Numbered from the stretch's first letter, positions 16,634-25,209 are shown. The stretch: 30,298 nt of DNA from Flavobacterium sp. (GCA_023253295.1 JALRGZ010000220.1:1-30298); one strand, 5' to 3'. The notes: generated from the letters alone by a model not told the origin. Made by a program: numbers and translations.

Positions 16634-18868
16634 TTATTTTGTTATACCCCAGGTTTTATTTGGCTCCGACCCCATAACAAAATGTAAAGTACCACCTTGT
16701 AACAGCTGTTGATGCGTAATTGTTGTTTGATTGAATGGAACACCGTTTAGTGTTGCCGATTGTATGTAAAAATTCTTCTCAGAAACATTTTCAGCTTCAA
16801 TAGTAAAACTTATACCTTTTGAAAGTTTTATAGTTGTTTTTTCAAAAATCGGAGTTCCAATTTCATATTCACCTGAAGCCGGATTCATTGGATACAATCC
16901 CATAGAACTAAAAACATACCAGGCTGACATTTGACCACAATCTTCATTTCCACTCAATCCATTTGGAGAAGTATTGTATTGAGTGTCTAAAATATGACGC
17001 ACCCAATATTGAGTTCTCCAAGGTTGCTTCGCATGGTTAAACATATAAGCGATATGATGACTCGGCTCGTTTCCATGAGCATATTGACCAATCAATCCTG
17101 AAATATCTGCCGAAATATTATTCCCTGTAATCTCAGAACTTTCCGTAAAAAGTTTCTCAAGTCTTTCTGAGAATTTCTCATTTCCTCCGTGCAAAGTGAT
17201 AAATGCGTCAACATTCTGTGGTACAAACCAGCTGTGCTGCCAGGCATTTCCTTCGGTGTAATCGGTATGCTCTCTGTGATTCGAATGTTTTGGGTCAAAA
17301 GGTTCATTCCATGATTTTCCATCTTCTGATTTTCCACGCATAAAACCTGTTTTATCATCAATTAAAAACTGATAGGCTTTAGAACGATTTAAGAAATATT
17401 GATAATCGGCTTCTTTGCCTAATGCTTTTGCCATTTGCGCTACACACCAATCGTCATAAGCATATTCTAAAGTGATAGTAACTGATTCGTCTAATAAATT
17501 ATAAGGAATGAAACCAAATTTTTTATACAAATCCAATCCACGTTCGTTTTGCATCATGGTGGTTTTCATCGCTTCATAAGCTTTTTCTGCATCAAAACCT
17601 TTAATACCGTTTTTATAAGCATTTACAATTACGGGAATAGCATGATAACCGGTCATGGTATTAGTTTCATTAGCATACAAAGTCCAAACCGGTAATATTT
17701 TTTTAGTCTCATAATAGGCCAACATGGAATTGACAATATCTGAAACCTTATCAGGAGCAATTAAAGTCAACAAAGGATTTTCGGCCCTAAACGTATCCCA
17801 AAGCGATAAAGTAGAATAAGTCGTATAATCTTTGGCAGTAATAATAGTATCATCTTCTCTTCTAAATTGACCGTTTTTATCACTATAAGTAGCGGGTGCA
17901 ATTTGAGCATGATACAAAGCGGTGTAAAAAATAGTTTTAAGGGAATCCACTGGAGTTTCAACTTGTATGGTACTTAAAGCGGTATTCCAAGTTTTTTCTG
18001 CTGCTGATTTTGCTTTATCAAAATCACCAGCATCCAGATTTTCTTTTGCATTAGCAATACTAACCGATGACAAAGCTACTTTTATGAATAACTCTTTGCT
18101 ATCATTGGATTTAAAAAACAATTGTGTTGCTGTTTTTTCACCTTCGGATGTTTTTCCTTGAACTACTTTATTATTAACCACTAAATTGGCTTCAGAAATT
18201 GGCTTTGAAAATTTGGCTACAAAAAACACTTTTTGATTTTTAGCCCAACCGGTGCTGAATCTAAAACCGCTGATTGTATTTTCATCTTCAATAGTAATTC
18301 CTGTTTTTATTGTTTTATCCCAATTGATAGCAAAACCTAAATCAATAATTACTGATTGTAAATCATTTTCAGCAAAAGTATATTTATGAAATGCTGTGCG
18401 TTGTGATGAAGTTAATTCTACATTGATTTTTGGATCTTCAAGAAAAACTTGGTAAAAACCAGGCACCGCTTTTTCGTTAACATGGCTGTATTTTGATTTG
18501 TATTGAAGATCATTCCTAGAAGGCGTTGGTAAAGTTAAATCGACTTTTTTGTTGATTGGCATAAAAAGAATATCAGCCAAATCACCAATACCTGTACCGC
18601 TCAAATGCAAATGACTAAATCCTGAAACAATGGAATCCGAATAATGATAACCAGAACACCAATCCCAATTAGAAATACCATTATCAGGACTTACCTGAAT
18701 CATTCCAAAAGGTACTGTAACTCCCGGAAAAGTATGGCCATGACCACCTGTTCCAATGAGAGGATCAACTTTCATTATTAAATCATTATTGCTAATTATT
18801 TTTTCGCTGTTTGATTTACAATTTGAAAGAAAAACTGCAGTTAAAACAAGCAAAGTGATATTCTTCAT
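16634..18868 (-). CDS. GH92 family alpha-mannosidase lipoprotein
   Basis: A 744-residue exo-alpha-mannosidase from the ATG at 18868, where a lipoprotein signal with lipobox LSNC (Cys17) begins directly. An ATG eight codons upstream (18892) would add residues ahead of the signal and lies at or before the predicted transcript start. Classic GH92 motifs are intact: GTGGHGHTFPG at 39-49, TEGNAWQ with the acid Glu539, HGNEPSHH at 598-605 and GNEDCGQMSAW at 640-650. It should remove alpha-mannose from N-glycan arms in the periplasm or at the surface. It is the first gene of the operon, divergent from the histidine kinase, and is preceded by the shared promoter element at 18893-18943. Confidence 0.95.
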   Translation of the reverse strand: MKNITLLVLTAVFLSNCKSNSEKIISNNDLIMKVDPLIGTGGHGHTFPGVTVPFGMIQVSPDNGISNWDWCSGYHYSDSIVSGFSHLHLSGTGIGDLADILFMPINKKVDLTLPTPSRNDLQYKSKYSHVNEKAVPGFYQVFLEDPKINVELTSSQRTAFHKYTFAENDLQSVIIDLGFAINWDKTIKTGITIEDENTISGFRFSTGWAKNQKVFFVAKFSKPISEANLVVNNKVVQGKTSEGEKTATQLFFKSNDSKELFIKVALSSVSIANAKENLDAGDFDKAKSAAEKTWNTALSTIQVETPVDSLKTIFYTALYHAQIAPATYSDKNGQFRREDDTIITAKDYTTYSTLSLWDTFRAENPLLTLIAPDKVSDIVNSMLAYYETKKILPVWTLYANETNTMTGYHAIPVIVNAYKNGIKGFDAEKAYEAMKTTMMQNERGLDLYKKFGFIPYNLLDESVTITLEYAYDDWCVAQMAKALGKEADYQYFLNRSKAYQFLIDDKTGFMRGKSEDGKSWNEPFDPKHSNHREHTDYTEGNAWQHSWFVPQNVDAFITLHGGNEKFSERLEKLFTESSEITGNNISADISGLIGQYAHGNEPSHHIAYMFNHAKQPWRTQYWVRHILDTQYNTSPNGLSGNEDCGQMSAWYVFSSMGLYPMNPASGEYEIGTPIFEKTTIKLSKGISFTIEAENVSEKNFYIQSATLNGVPFNQTTITHQQLLQGGTLHFVMGSEPNKTWGITK

Positions 18869-18892
18869 AAGCGATATTCTTAAATTTAACAT

Positions 18893-18943
18893 TAAATTTA
18901 TATAAATTTGACCGACGTCGAAACAATTTTAGACGGACAACAA
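18893..18943 (-). promoter_or_regulatory. predicted promoter and regulator site of the GH92 operon
   Basis: Reading the minus strand, TTGTTGTCCGTCTAA (18929-18943) is followed after exactly 28 nt by TAAATTTA (18893-18900), close to the flavobacterial -7 consensus TAnnTTTG. There is no TTG at the usual -33 spacing. A second half-site, TCGGTCAAA, lies at 18907-18915, leaving a 13-bp spacer. The predicted transcript would start near 18887, about 20 nt before the chosen GH92 start. The same element and spacing occur before the nagB fusion and the second GH29 gene. Confidence 0.45.
18903..18910 (+). promoter_or_regulatory. possible -7 box for the histidine kinase operon
   Basis: TAAATTTG on the plus strand is an exact match to the TAnnTTTG -7 element of Bacteroidota, about 87 bp before the kinase start. 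I see no good TTG at -33. It overlaps the half-site at 18907-18915, so the response regulator could control its own synthesis. In AT-rich DNA this is a weak call. Confidence 0.25.
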
Positions 18944-18996
18944 AAAAACAGCCCTAAACACCAAAAAAGAGGGATTAAAAACTAAAAATTTCAAAA

Positions 18997-20055
18997 ATGA
19001 TTTTCAATTCTAACAAGTTTCACAACATCCCCTTGCATTATCATATTGTCTTTTGGTCAATCTATTTTGTCTTTAATACTTTTAGATGGGGAAGCTATTT
19101 TAATGATTATATCTATTCATTAAAATCTAATTTATTAGGATTCCCAATTCACATGACCTTGTGTTATTTGAATATCTTAATACTCATGCCTAATTTAGTG
19201 TATAGAAAAAAATATACACTTTATATCATTATTTTACTTCTCTCCTTATTTTGTATGGTACTTGTAAAGTTCAACCTTACTTATTTTCTTATCAGTCATA
19301 ATGTTTGGCCGGAAGGCCCTGAACATCTAGAAAAGTTAAGCTTAAACTATACTATTGATATGATGATTGGAGAACTTTATGTTATCACTTTTGTAACTGC
19401 TATTAAAATAACTTTAGACTTTATCAAAGAACATAAAAGAGTGACTGATCTTGAAAAATCGAATTTGGAAACAGAATTACTTTTTCTAAAATCGCAAATT
19501 TCTCCACATTTTTTCTTTAACACTTTAAATAATATTTACTCCTTATCAGTTGAAAAATCGAATAAAACACCCAGAATTATTTTAAAACTTTCTGAACTAA
19601 TGCGTTACATGCTTTATGAAACTCAAAGCAAAAGACAAAGTTTAGAAAACGAAATTCTGTGTATCCAAAACTACTTGGATTTAGAACGAATCCGTCACGA
19701 TGAAAGACTGGAAGTTAACATGTATATTTCTGGTGATATTCAAGATAAAGAAATTTCACCAATGCTTTTACTAACATTTATTGAAAATTCTTTCAAACAC
19801 GGTGCTAATAAAAATGTTGGCGATGTTAAAATTGATATTAATTTTAAAATAAAAGGAGATTTTCTTTATTTCACTGTTTCTAACCCTATGCCTGCTGTTA
19901 CAAATCACGTTGATAATTTTAACAAATCAAGTGGTATAGGAATTGAAAATGTCAAAAAAAGACTTGAATTAGGATACAACAAAAACGATTATAAGCTTTC
20001 AATTAAGAATAAAAAGAATATTTTTGTTGTAAAACTTAAAATAAAAGTTTCATAG
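18997..20055 (+). CDS. LytS/YehU-type sensor histidine kinase
   Basis: A 352-residue membrane kinase. The first 140 residues hold about four hydrophobic segments (near 14-30, 48-67, 73-98 and 121-140) with no sizeable periplasmic domain. The cytoplasmic part is a His_kinase (PF06580-type) domain: phospho-acceptor His171 in LKSQISPHFFFNTLNNI, followed by a HATPase with N box ENSFKHG (263-269) and G box GIGIENVKKR (313-322). It should phosphorylate the LytTR regulator encoded 59 bp downstream. The absence of an external sensor domain suggests that it detects something in the membrane or acts with a partner. It is divergent from the glycan operon, with only 128 bp between start codons, which points to a local regulatory role. 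Confidence 0.93.
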   Translation: MIFNSNKFHNIPLHYHIVFWSIYFVFNTFRWGSYFNDYIYSLKSNLLGFPIHMTLCYLNILILMPNLVYRKKYTLYIIILLLSLFCMVLVKFNLTYFLISHNVWPEGPEHLEKLSLNYTIDMMIGELYVITFVTAIKITLDFIKEHKRVTDLEKSNLETELLFLKSQISPHFFFNTLNNIYSLSVEKSNKTPRIILKLSELMRYMLYETQSKRQSLENEILCIQNYLDLERIRHDERLEVNMYISGDIQDKEISPMLLLTFIENSFKHGANKNVGDVKIDINFKIKGDFLYFTVSNPMPAVTNHVDNFNKSSGIGIENVKKRLELGYNKNDYKLSIKNKKNIFVVKLKIKVS

Positions 20056-20114
20056 TTCAACTTTTAAGAAACTACAGTTGAAGATTATTTTAAACCCTAA
20101 ACTAACAAACCGGA

Positions 20115-20828
20115 ATGAAAATTAAATGTCTAATAATTGATGACGAGCCATTAGCGATTAATGTTATTAAAAATTACATCGAACAAATTGAAGAGTTAGA
20201 ACTTGTAAACTCTTTTAGCAATTCTATAGAAGGGTTAAATTTTTTAAAAAATAATAATGTTGATGTAATTTTTCTGGACATTAACATGCCTGTTTTAGAC
20301 GGGATTAATTTTATAAAAAGTCTTGAAAATCCACCTTTGCTGATAATTACCAGTGCTTACGATGAATTTGCTATTGAAACTTATGAATTAGATGTTCTTG
20401 ATTATCTGGTAAAACCCATTGAGTTTCCTAGATTAATGAAAGCTGTAAACAAAGTCTACAAACGATTAGACAACAACAATAAAACAGCAATTGACAGTAG
20501 TAAAGAACACCCTTTCATTTTTGTCAAAATTGATAAAAAGAAGATGAAAAAGATTTTTCTTGATGAAATCTTAGTAATCGAAAGCCTTAAAGATTACCTA
20601 AAAATAAACACCACTTCAGGCAAATACATAATACACAGCACCTTATCGGACTTTACTAATTTATTACCTGAAAAAGATTTTATTAGAATACATCGTTCTT
20701 ATACTGTTGCAATCGATAAAATTGATGCTGTAGAAGGAAATAGTATAGAAATTGAAGGTTTGAGATACGTTATTGGAAGATCATATATTGACGAAGTAAA
20801 ACAACGAATTCTAAATACTTCAATCTAA
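20115..20828 (+). CDS. LytTR-family response regulator
   Basis: A 237-residue two-component regulator. The receiver domain (1-120) has the acidic pocket at Asp9-Asp10, phospho-acceptor Asp55 in VIFLDINMP, the conserved ITSAYDEF segment and the LVKPIEF lysine. The C-terminal LytTR DNA-binding domain spans about 130-235 and includes the DEILVIESLKDYLKI and FIRIHRSYTVAIDKID segments typical of the fold. LytTR proteins bind short direct repeats roughly two helical turns apart. Candidate sites lie upstream of the GH92 operon, the nagB fusion and the second GH29 gene. It is co-transcribed with the kinase and ends at the hairpin at 20849-20880. Confidence 0.95.
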   Translation: MKIKCLIIDDEPLAINVIKNYIEQIEELELVNSFSNSIEGLNFLKNNNVDVIFLDINMPVLDGINFIKSLENPPLLIITSAYDEFAIETYELDVLDYLVKPIEFPRLMKAVNKVYKRLDNNNKTAIDSSKEHPFIFVKIDKKKMKKIFLDEILVIESLKDYLKINTTSGKYIIHSTLSDFTNLLPEKDFIRIHRSYTVAIDKIDAVEGNSIEIEGLRYVIGRSYIDEVKQRILNTSI

Positions 20829-20848
20829 ATTCAAATAGTTACCAAATA

Positions 20849-20880
20849 AAAAATGCAATCAAATTAATGATTGCATTTTT
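20849..20880. terminator. bidirectional intrinsic terminator
   Basis: Arms AAAAATGCAATCA and TGATTGCATTTTT form a perfect 13-bp stem around a 6-nt loop, with A and T tracts on both sides. It lies 20 bp after the response regulator stop and before the end of the convergent nagB fusion, so it can serve both transcripts. Confidence 0.85.
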
Positions 20881-20947
20881 ATTAGTGTAATAATAGTAAA
20901 TAACCAACAAAAACTAAAATTACTCCACTTTCACTTTATAACCAAAC

Positions 20948-22867
20948 TTAAAAACAATAGCGTTTAAATGCTTCAATTGCAGCATAATCAGCTAAACCTA
21001 AATCATTATATTTTTTTGCCGTAGCCCTGTTTCTGTCTTCTGCACGCACCCAAAACTCTCTACTATCATCTCCTTGAAACATCACACCGTCCTTTTGTGA
21101 TTGATGGAAAAAAATTGCATGTCTCTTTTTTAATACCTGATCCGGACTCATAGGAACTGCCATTTCAATTTGGTAAGATTCCCATTCGTGCCAAGCTCCA
21201 CGATACAACCAAACCCAACAATCGTCCATATAACTATGGTGTTTTAATTGTTTTAAAGCTTCAAACAAGCTATCCAAACACACTTTATGCGTTCCATGCG
21301 GATCAGCTAAATCCCCAGCAGCATAAATTTGATGCGGTTTAACCTCCTCAATAAGATTACACATAATTTGAATATCAGCTTCTGTAAGATTACCTTTTTT
21401 TACCGTTCCCGTTTCATAGAAGGGCAAATTCAAAAAGTGAACATTTGAATCTGGAACACCTAAATAACGTGTAGCCGCTAAAGATTCACTTCTTCTAATC
21501 AATCCTTTTAACTTTCTAACTTCAATTGAATCAATATCATTCTTCCCTTTATTTTTCAAGAAATTAATAATATTGTTAGACTCATTAGACTCTGAGTTCA
21601 ATACAGAAGAAACTTCCGCAAACTTCAACGCTTCTTCATTAGACACTGCTATATTACCCGAAGTTTGATAAGCCACGTGAACCTCATGTCCTTGTTCGAC
21701 CAATCTATCAAAAGTTCCTCCCATTGAAATAACATCATCATCCGGGTGCGGACTAAATATAATTACTCTCTTTTTCGCTGGATTAGAACGTTCAGGGCGG
21801 TAAGTATCATCTGCATTAGGTTTTCCACCTGGCCAACCAGTAATTGTATGTTGCAGATGATTGAACATTTTAATATTCAAATTGTATGCAGTACCTTCTT
21901 CAGCTAACAAACCTGACATTCCATTGTCATTATAATCTTTATCCGTTAACTTCAAAATTGGTTTACCTGTTAATTCACTCAACCAAACCACTGCTTTTAA
22001 TTTTAATTCATCTGTCCAAACACAAGATTTAACTAACCAAGGTGTTTTTACTCTTGTTAATTCTGACGAAGCTTCAGTGTCTAAAACAAAAGTAGTGTTG
22101 TTATGCTCTTGCAAATAGGTAGCGGGAACTTGAGAAGACATTTCTCCTTCAATGGTTTCTTTCAAAATACCTGCTTTACTAATTCCCCAACCTAATAAAA
22201 CAATTCTTTTAGCATTTCTTACGGTACCAATCCCCATGGTGATGGCTTTTCTAGGCACATTGTCAATACCTAAAAAAGCAGGAGTTGCATCTACTCTTGT
22301 AATATGATCCAATGTAATGCTTCTTGTACCGGAATTAATGTGTGAACCTGGTTCGTTAAATCCAATATGACCTGTTCTACCAATTCCTAAAAGTTGAAAA
22401 TCCAATCCTCCATAAGAAATAATTTTCATTTCATAGTCTATACAATATTGCTGTAATTCCTCAGGACTAACAGTTCCATTAGGAATATTAACATTTTCAG
22501 GAAGAATATCTACATGATTAAAAAGATGTTCATGCATAAAATGATGATAACTTTGAATATTATTTTTATCCATAGGATAATATTCATCTAAGTTAAATGT
22601 AACCACATTTTTGAAACTCAAATTTTCCTCTTTGTGCATGCGTACTAGCTCTTCGTATACTTTAATAGGTGAAGATCCTGTAGCTAATCCTAATACACAA
22701 GGCTCGTTTAATTCTTCTTTTCTTCGAATTAAATTGGCTATTTCGTGAGCAACTAAAATAGATGCTTCTTTTGAGGATTCGAAAATAACATTGTGAATTT
22801 TCTCGAAACGTGTTTCTTCAAACTTTCCCGCTTCTCTATAACTGATACCTTCTTTTAACATAACCAT
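20948..22867 (-). CDS. nagB: NagB-type glucosamine-6-phosphate deaminase fused to a PIG-L/LmbE deacetylase-like domain
   Basis: A 639-residue cytoplasmic two-domain protein. Residues 1-275 are the deaminase/isomerase converting glucosamine-6-phosphate to fructose-6-phosphate and ammonia: ATGSSP at 62-67, FNLDEYYPMD at 91-100 with catalytic Asp94, and GIGRTGHIGFNEPGS at 161-175 with His167. After a linker, residues about 365-600 resemble the PIG-L/LmbE zinc deacetylase fold, with the metal motif SPHPDDD at 372-378 and a second ligand region DPHGTHKVC at 522-530. Bacteroidota have such long NagB proteins. The fusion could handle GlcNAc-6-phosphate deacetylation in place of NagA, but that is inference. 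An in-frame ATG two codons downstream (22861) is equally possible as the start. It has its own promoter-like element upstream. Confidence 0.92.
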   Translation of the reverse strand: MVMLKEGISYREAGKFEETRFEKIHNVIFESSKEASILVAHEIANLIRRKEELNEPCVLGLATGSSPIKVYEELVRMHKEENLSFKNVVTFNLDEYYPMDKNNIQSYHHFMHEHLFNHVDILPENVNIPNGTVSPEELQQYCIDYEMKIISYGGLDFQLLGIGRTGHIGFNEPGSHINSGTRSITLDHITRVDATPAFLGIDNVPRKAITMGIGTVRNAKRIVLLGWGISKAGILKETIEGEMSSQVPATYLQEHNNTTFVLDTEASSELTRVKTPWLVKSCVWTDELKLKAVVWLSELTGKPILKLTDKDYNDNGMSGLLAEEGTAYNLNIKMFNHLQHTITGWPGGKPNADDTYRPERSNPAKKRVIIFSPHPDDDVISMGGTFDRLVEQGHEVHVAYQTSGNIAVSNEEALKFAEVSSVLNSESNESNNIINFLKNKGKNDIDSIEVRKLKGLIRRSESLAATRYLGVPDSNVHFLNLPFYETGTVKKGNLTEADIQIMCNLIEEVKPHQIYAAGDLADPHGTHKVCLDSLFEALKQLKHHSYMDDCWVWLYRGAWHEWESYQIEMAVPMSPDQVLKKRHAIFFHQSQKDGVMFQGDDSREFWVRAEDRNRATAKKYNDLGLADYAAIEAFKRYCF

Positions 22868-22883
22868 TTTTTTATTTATAGTA

Positions 22884-22949
22884 TAAAAGTACTACTTGCT
22901 TATTTTCTACTAATATAAATTCGACTAATAACAAACCTACTTCGGCAAA
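22884..22949 (-). promoter_or_regulatory. predicted promoter and regulator repeats of the nagB fusion
   Basis: On the minus strand, GGTTTGTTATTAGTCGAA (22920-22937) is followed after exactly 28 nt by TACTTTTA (22884-22891), one base off TAnnTTTG, with no TTG at -33. A second half-site, TTTGCCGAA (22941-22949), precedes TTAGTCGAA (22920-22928) with a 12-bp spacer. That is the geometry described for AgrA-type LytTR sites. The repeats would lie at about -41 to -70 relative to the predicted start. Confidence 0.5.
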
Positions 22950-23003
22950 AGACATTTTTAAACAAATTATTGCTTCATTTACCGTCCTTTTTAAAAATCA
23001 GAA

Positions 23004-25094
23004 TCATTCAACAATACTAATTTCACCAATAGTTATAGCAGCTGAATTATCTACTGCTGATTTTGCTACAAAACGCAAATATCTTGCTTTCAAAACATTA
23101 AACAGTTTAATTTGCTCTATCGGATTATTCTTGATATTAGAAAACTCACCTTCAGATTGTTTGAACCAATTTTCACCATCCAAACTAGTATAGAATTCAT
23201 AATTTGAAATTAAACGCAGCTTTTCTCCTACTTGTTCAGGCGTATAACTAAATCCTTTTATACTTATTTCACTTCCTAAATCAATCACTACTTCTTGTTG
23301 CTGATCATTTGCATTTGTACTAAAACTCCATGTTGTATTCGGATTTCCATCAATGATTTTATTAGCAGTTTGAATGTCTCCGCTTGAAACCGAAACAATT
23401 TTCCAGTTTTCTTTTGATACTCCATACTTTTTGTACCTAACAGCACTACTGATATTTTCGTTATTTACAGCAATAGCTTTAATAGTAACTGCTTTGTTGT
23501 GTTTAAAAGGAGCCGAATAAATTGAACTAGTTGCTGTGGGCACAGAACCATCAAGTGTATAATAGATTACACTGCCTTCTTCAGCTTGCAAAGTAATTAT
23601 TCCTTCTTTATCTCTTTTCACAGAAGGCATTCTAACATAAGTTGGCGCATTAAATGCCTGAATATTTGATAATACAATACTCGCCTTAGAATCGGTAATA
23701 TTGATTCGAAGTGCCGATGCGGTAACTCTTGGTGTTCTTAGAATTCTTTTATAACCAATAGTTGTTTCATTAGCAATTGTTTGCCATTTACCATCAACTT
23801 GAGCTTCCACTGTAAAGGCTTTTACGCGTTGTCCTAATCGAATATACTCTTGCAATAAAACTCGATTAAAAGAGGTTGGTTTTCTAAATTCAAATACAAT
23901 GGAAGCCTTGGTAACCGCATCATCAGTTGCCCAATAACTTTCTTTATTTCCATCATTTGTATTTTGAGGAGCATATTTTTTACTGTTCCCTCTATAATTA
24001 TCGGCAGAAGCTTTTGCTTTAGATAAAACTTCATTTTTAAAATCGGCTTTGATTACAGCTGTATACTCTTTTAATCTTTGAATATCATTTTCATGAAATA
24101 ATCCTCTACGATCGGCAGGGATATTCAATAAAAAGTTAGCATTTCGCCCTACCGAATGATAATAGAAATCAACCATTTCATCTAAGGTGTGAACCTCATC
24201 ATCTTCAGAAGCATGATAAAACCATCCGGGTCTGATAGACACATCAACTTCACCAGGCACCCATTTTTCGCCATCTTCATGCCCTGACATGTATTCTGTA
24301 TAATGAACTTTACCCGCTAAGTCGTCTTTTTGACGCAACAAACTCCAATTGGTTGGATTAGCATAACCTTCTTCATTACCTATCCATCTCGCTTCGGATG
24401 GACCAATTCCCCAAACTAGTGTATTGGGTGATAAACCGTATATTAATTTATAAGTTTCGTCCCAGTTATAGTATTCTAAGGTATTTATTTTTCTTTTCTC
24501 ATTTGCCCCTCCGTAGTAACCATCTCCTCCATTAGCACCATCAAACCACATTTCAAAAATATCTCCATAATTCGTCAGTAACTCTTTCAATTGATTTCTG
24601 AAATAAGTGATGTATTCTGGTTTTCCATATCCTGCATGATTGCGATCCCAAGGCGATAAATACAAACCTAATTTTAAACCATACTCCTTACAGGCTTCGG
24701 ATAATTCTTTGACAACATCCCCTTTACCGTTTTTCCAAGGTGAATTTTTCACGGAACGCTCCGTATATTCAGAAGGCCATAAGCAAAAACCGTCATGATG
24801 TTTTGCAACCAAAATAATTCCTTTCATACCTGTTTCTTTCACTACTTTGGCCCATTGACGGGCATTTAAATCCGTGGGAAAAAACAATTCAGGAGACTCA
24901 TTTCCATAACCCCATTCTTTGTTCGTAAAAGTGTTTAACGAAAAATGGATAAACGCATAGGATTCCATTTCATGCCATTTCAATTGTTTTTCCGAAGGAA
25001 GTGGCCCGAATGGTTTAGGAGGTTCAACCAAATTCTGACTACAAACAGGATGAAAAAAAGATAAGAAACCAAATAGTATAAGGATTTTTTTCAT
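23004..25094 (-). CDS. GH29 alpha-L-fucosidase, probably subfamily B, with two F5/8-type domains
   Basis: A 696-residue exported protein (signal peptide 1-20, ending PVCSQ). The catalytic barrel (about 35-350) has LKWHEMESYAFIHFSLNTFT, AKHHDGFCLWPS at 97-108 and the nucleophile region EMWFDGANGGDGYYGG with Asp185. That sequence is typical of GH29-B alpha-1,3/4-fucosidases, which act on Lewis-type antennae. Glu234 in GPSEARW or Glu241 could be the acid/base. An F5/8-like domain follows (about 357-483), then a chitobiase-type beta domain containing IYYTLDGSVPT (about 500-555), then a second F5/8 C domain (about 562-696). It is probably its own transcription unit with the shared promoter element at 25137-25186. 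It complements the GH29 at 2272-3756. Confidence 0.93.
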   Translation of the reverse strand: MKKILILFGFLSFFHPVCSQNLVEPPKPFGPLPSEKQLKWHEMESYAFIHFSLNTFTNKEWGYGNESPELFFPTDLNARQWAKVVKETGMKGIILVAKHHDGFCLWPSEYTERSVKNSPWKNGKGDVVKELSEACKEYGLKLGLYLSPWDRNHAGYGKPEYITYFRNQLKELLTNYGDIFEMWFDGANGGDGYYGGANEKRKINTLEYYNWDETYKLIYGLSPNTLVWGIGPSEARWIGNEEGYANPTNWSLLRQKDDLAGKVHYTEYMSGHEDGEKWVPGEVDVSIRPGWFYHASEDDEVHTLDEMVDFYYHSVGRNANFLLNIPADRRGLFHENDIQRLKEYTAVIKADFKNEVLSKAKASADNYRGNSKKYAPQNTNDGNKESYWATDDAVTKASIVFEFRKPTSFNRVLLQEYIRLGQRVKAFTVEAQVDGKWQTIANETTIGYKRILRTPRVTASALRINITDSKASIVLSNIQAFNAPTYVRMPSVKRDKEGIITLQAEEGSVIYYTLDGSVPTATSSIYSAPFKHNKAVTIKAIAVNNENISSAVRYKKYGVSKENWKIVSVSSGDIQTANKIIDGNPNTTWSFSTNANDQQQEVVIDLGSEISIKGFSYTPEQVGEKLRLISNYEFYTSLDGENWFKQSEGEFSNIKNNPIEQIKLFNVLKARYLRFVAKSAVDNSAAITIGEISIVE

Positions 25095-25136
25095 ATCAAT
25101 ATTAAGATTATTATAAGTTAGATTTATATGATTTAA

Positions 25137-25209
25137 TAAAATTAAACGTTATGAACTATATTCCTTATTTTTTTCGACTAACAACCATTATGAAGCTATT
25201 TTAGACTTA
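25137..25209 (-). promoter_or_regulatory. predicted promoter and regulator site of the second GH29 gene
   Basis: On the minus strand, GGTTGTTAGTCGAA (25173-25186) is followed after exactly 28 nt by TAATTTTA (25137-25144), one base off TAnnTTTG, with no TTG at -33. Another half-site, TAAGTCTAA (25201-25209), lies upstream with a 19-bp spacer, longer than the 12-13 bp at the other two promoters. A weaker AgrA-like ATAGTTCAT lies at 25151-25159. Confidence 0.45.

Noticed and set aside
18868..18892. Upstream ATG at 18892 as the GH92 start
   Set aside because: It would put eight extra residues before a clean lipoprotein signal and falls at or before the predicted transcript start.
21576..21596. 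Tandem TTAGACTC repeats, also resembling half-sites
   Set aside because: They encode the Ser/Asn/Glu-rich linker of the NagB fusion and are only about 10 bp apart, far from any promoter.
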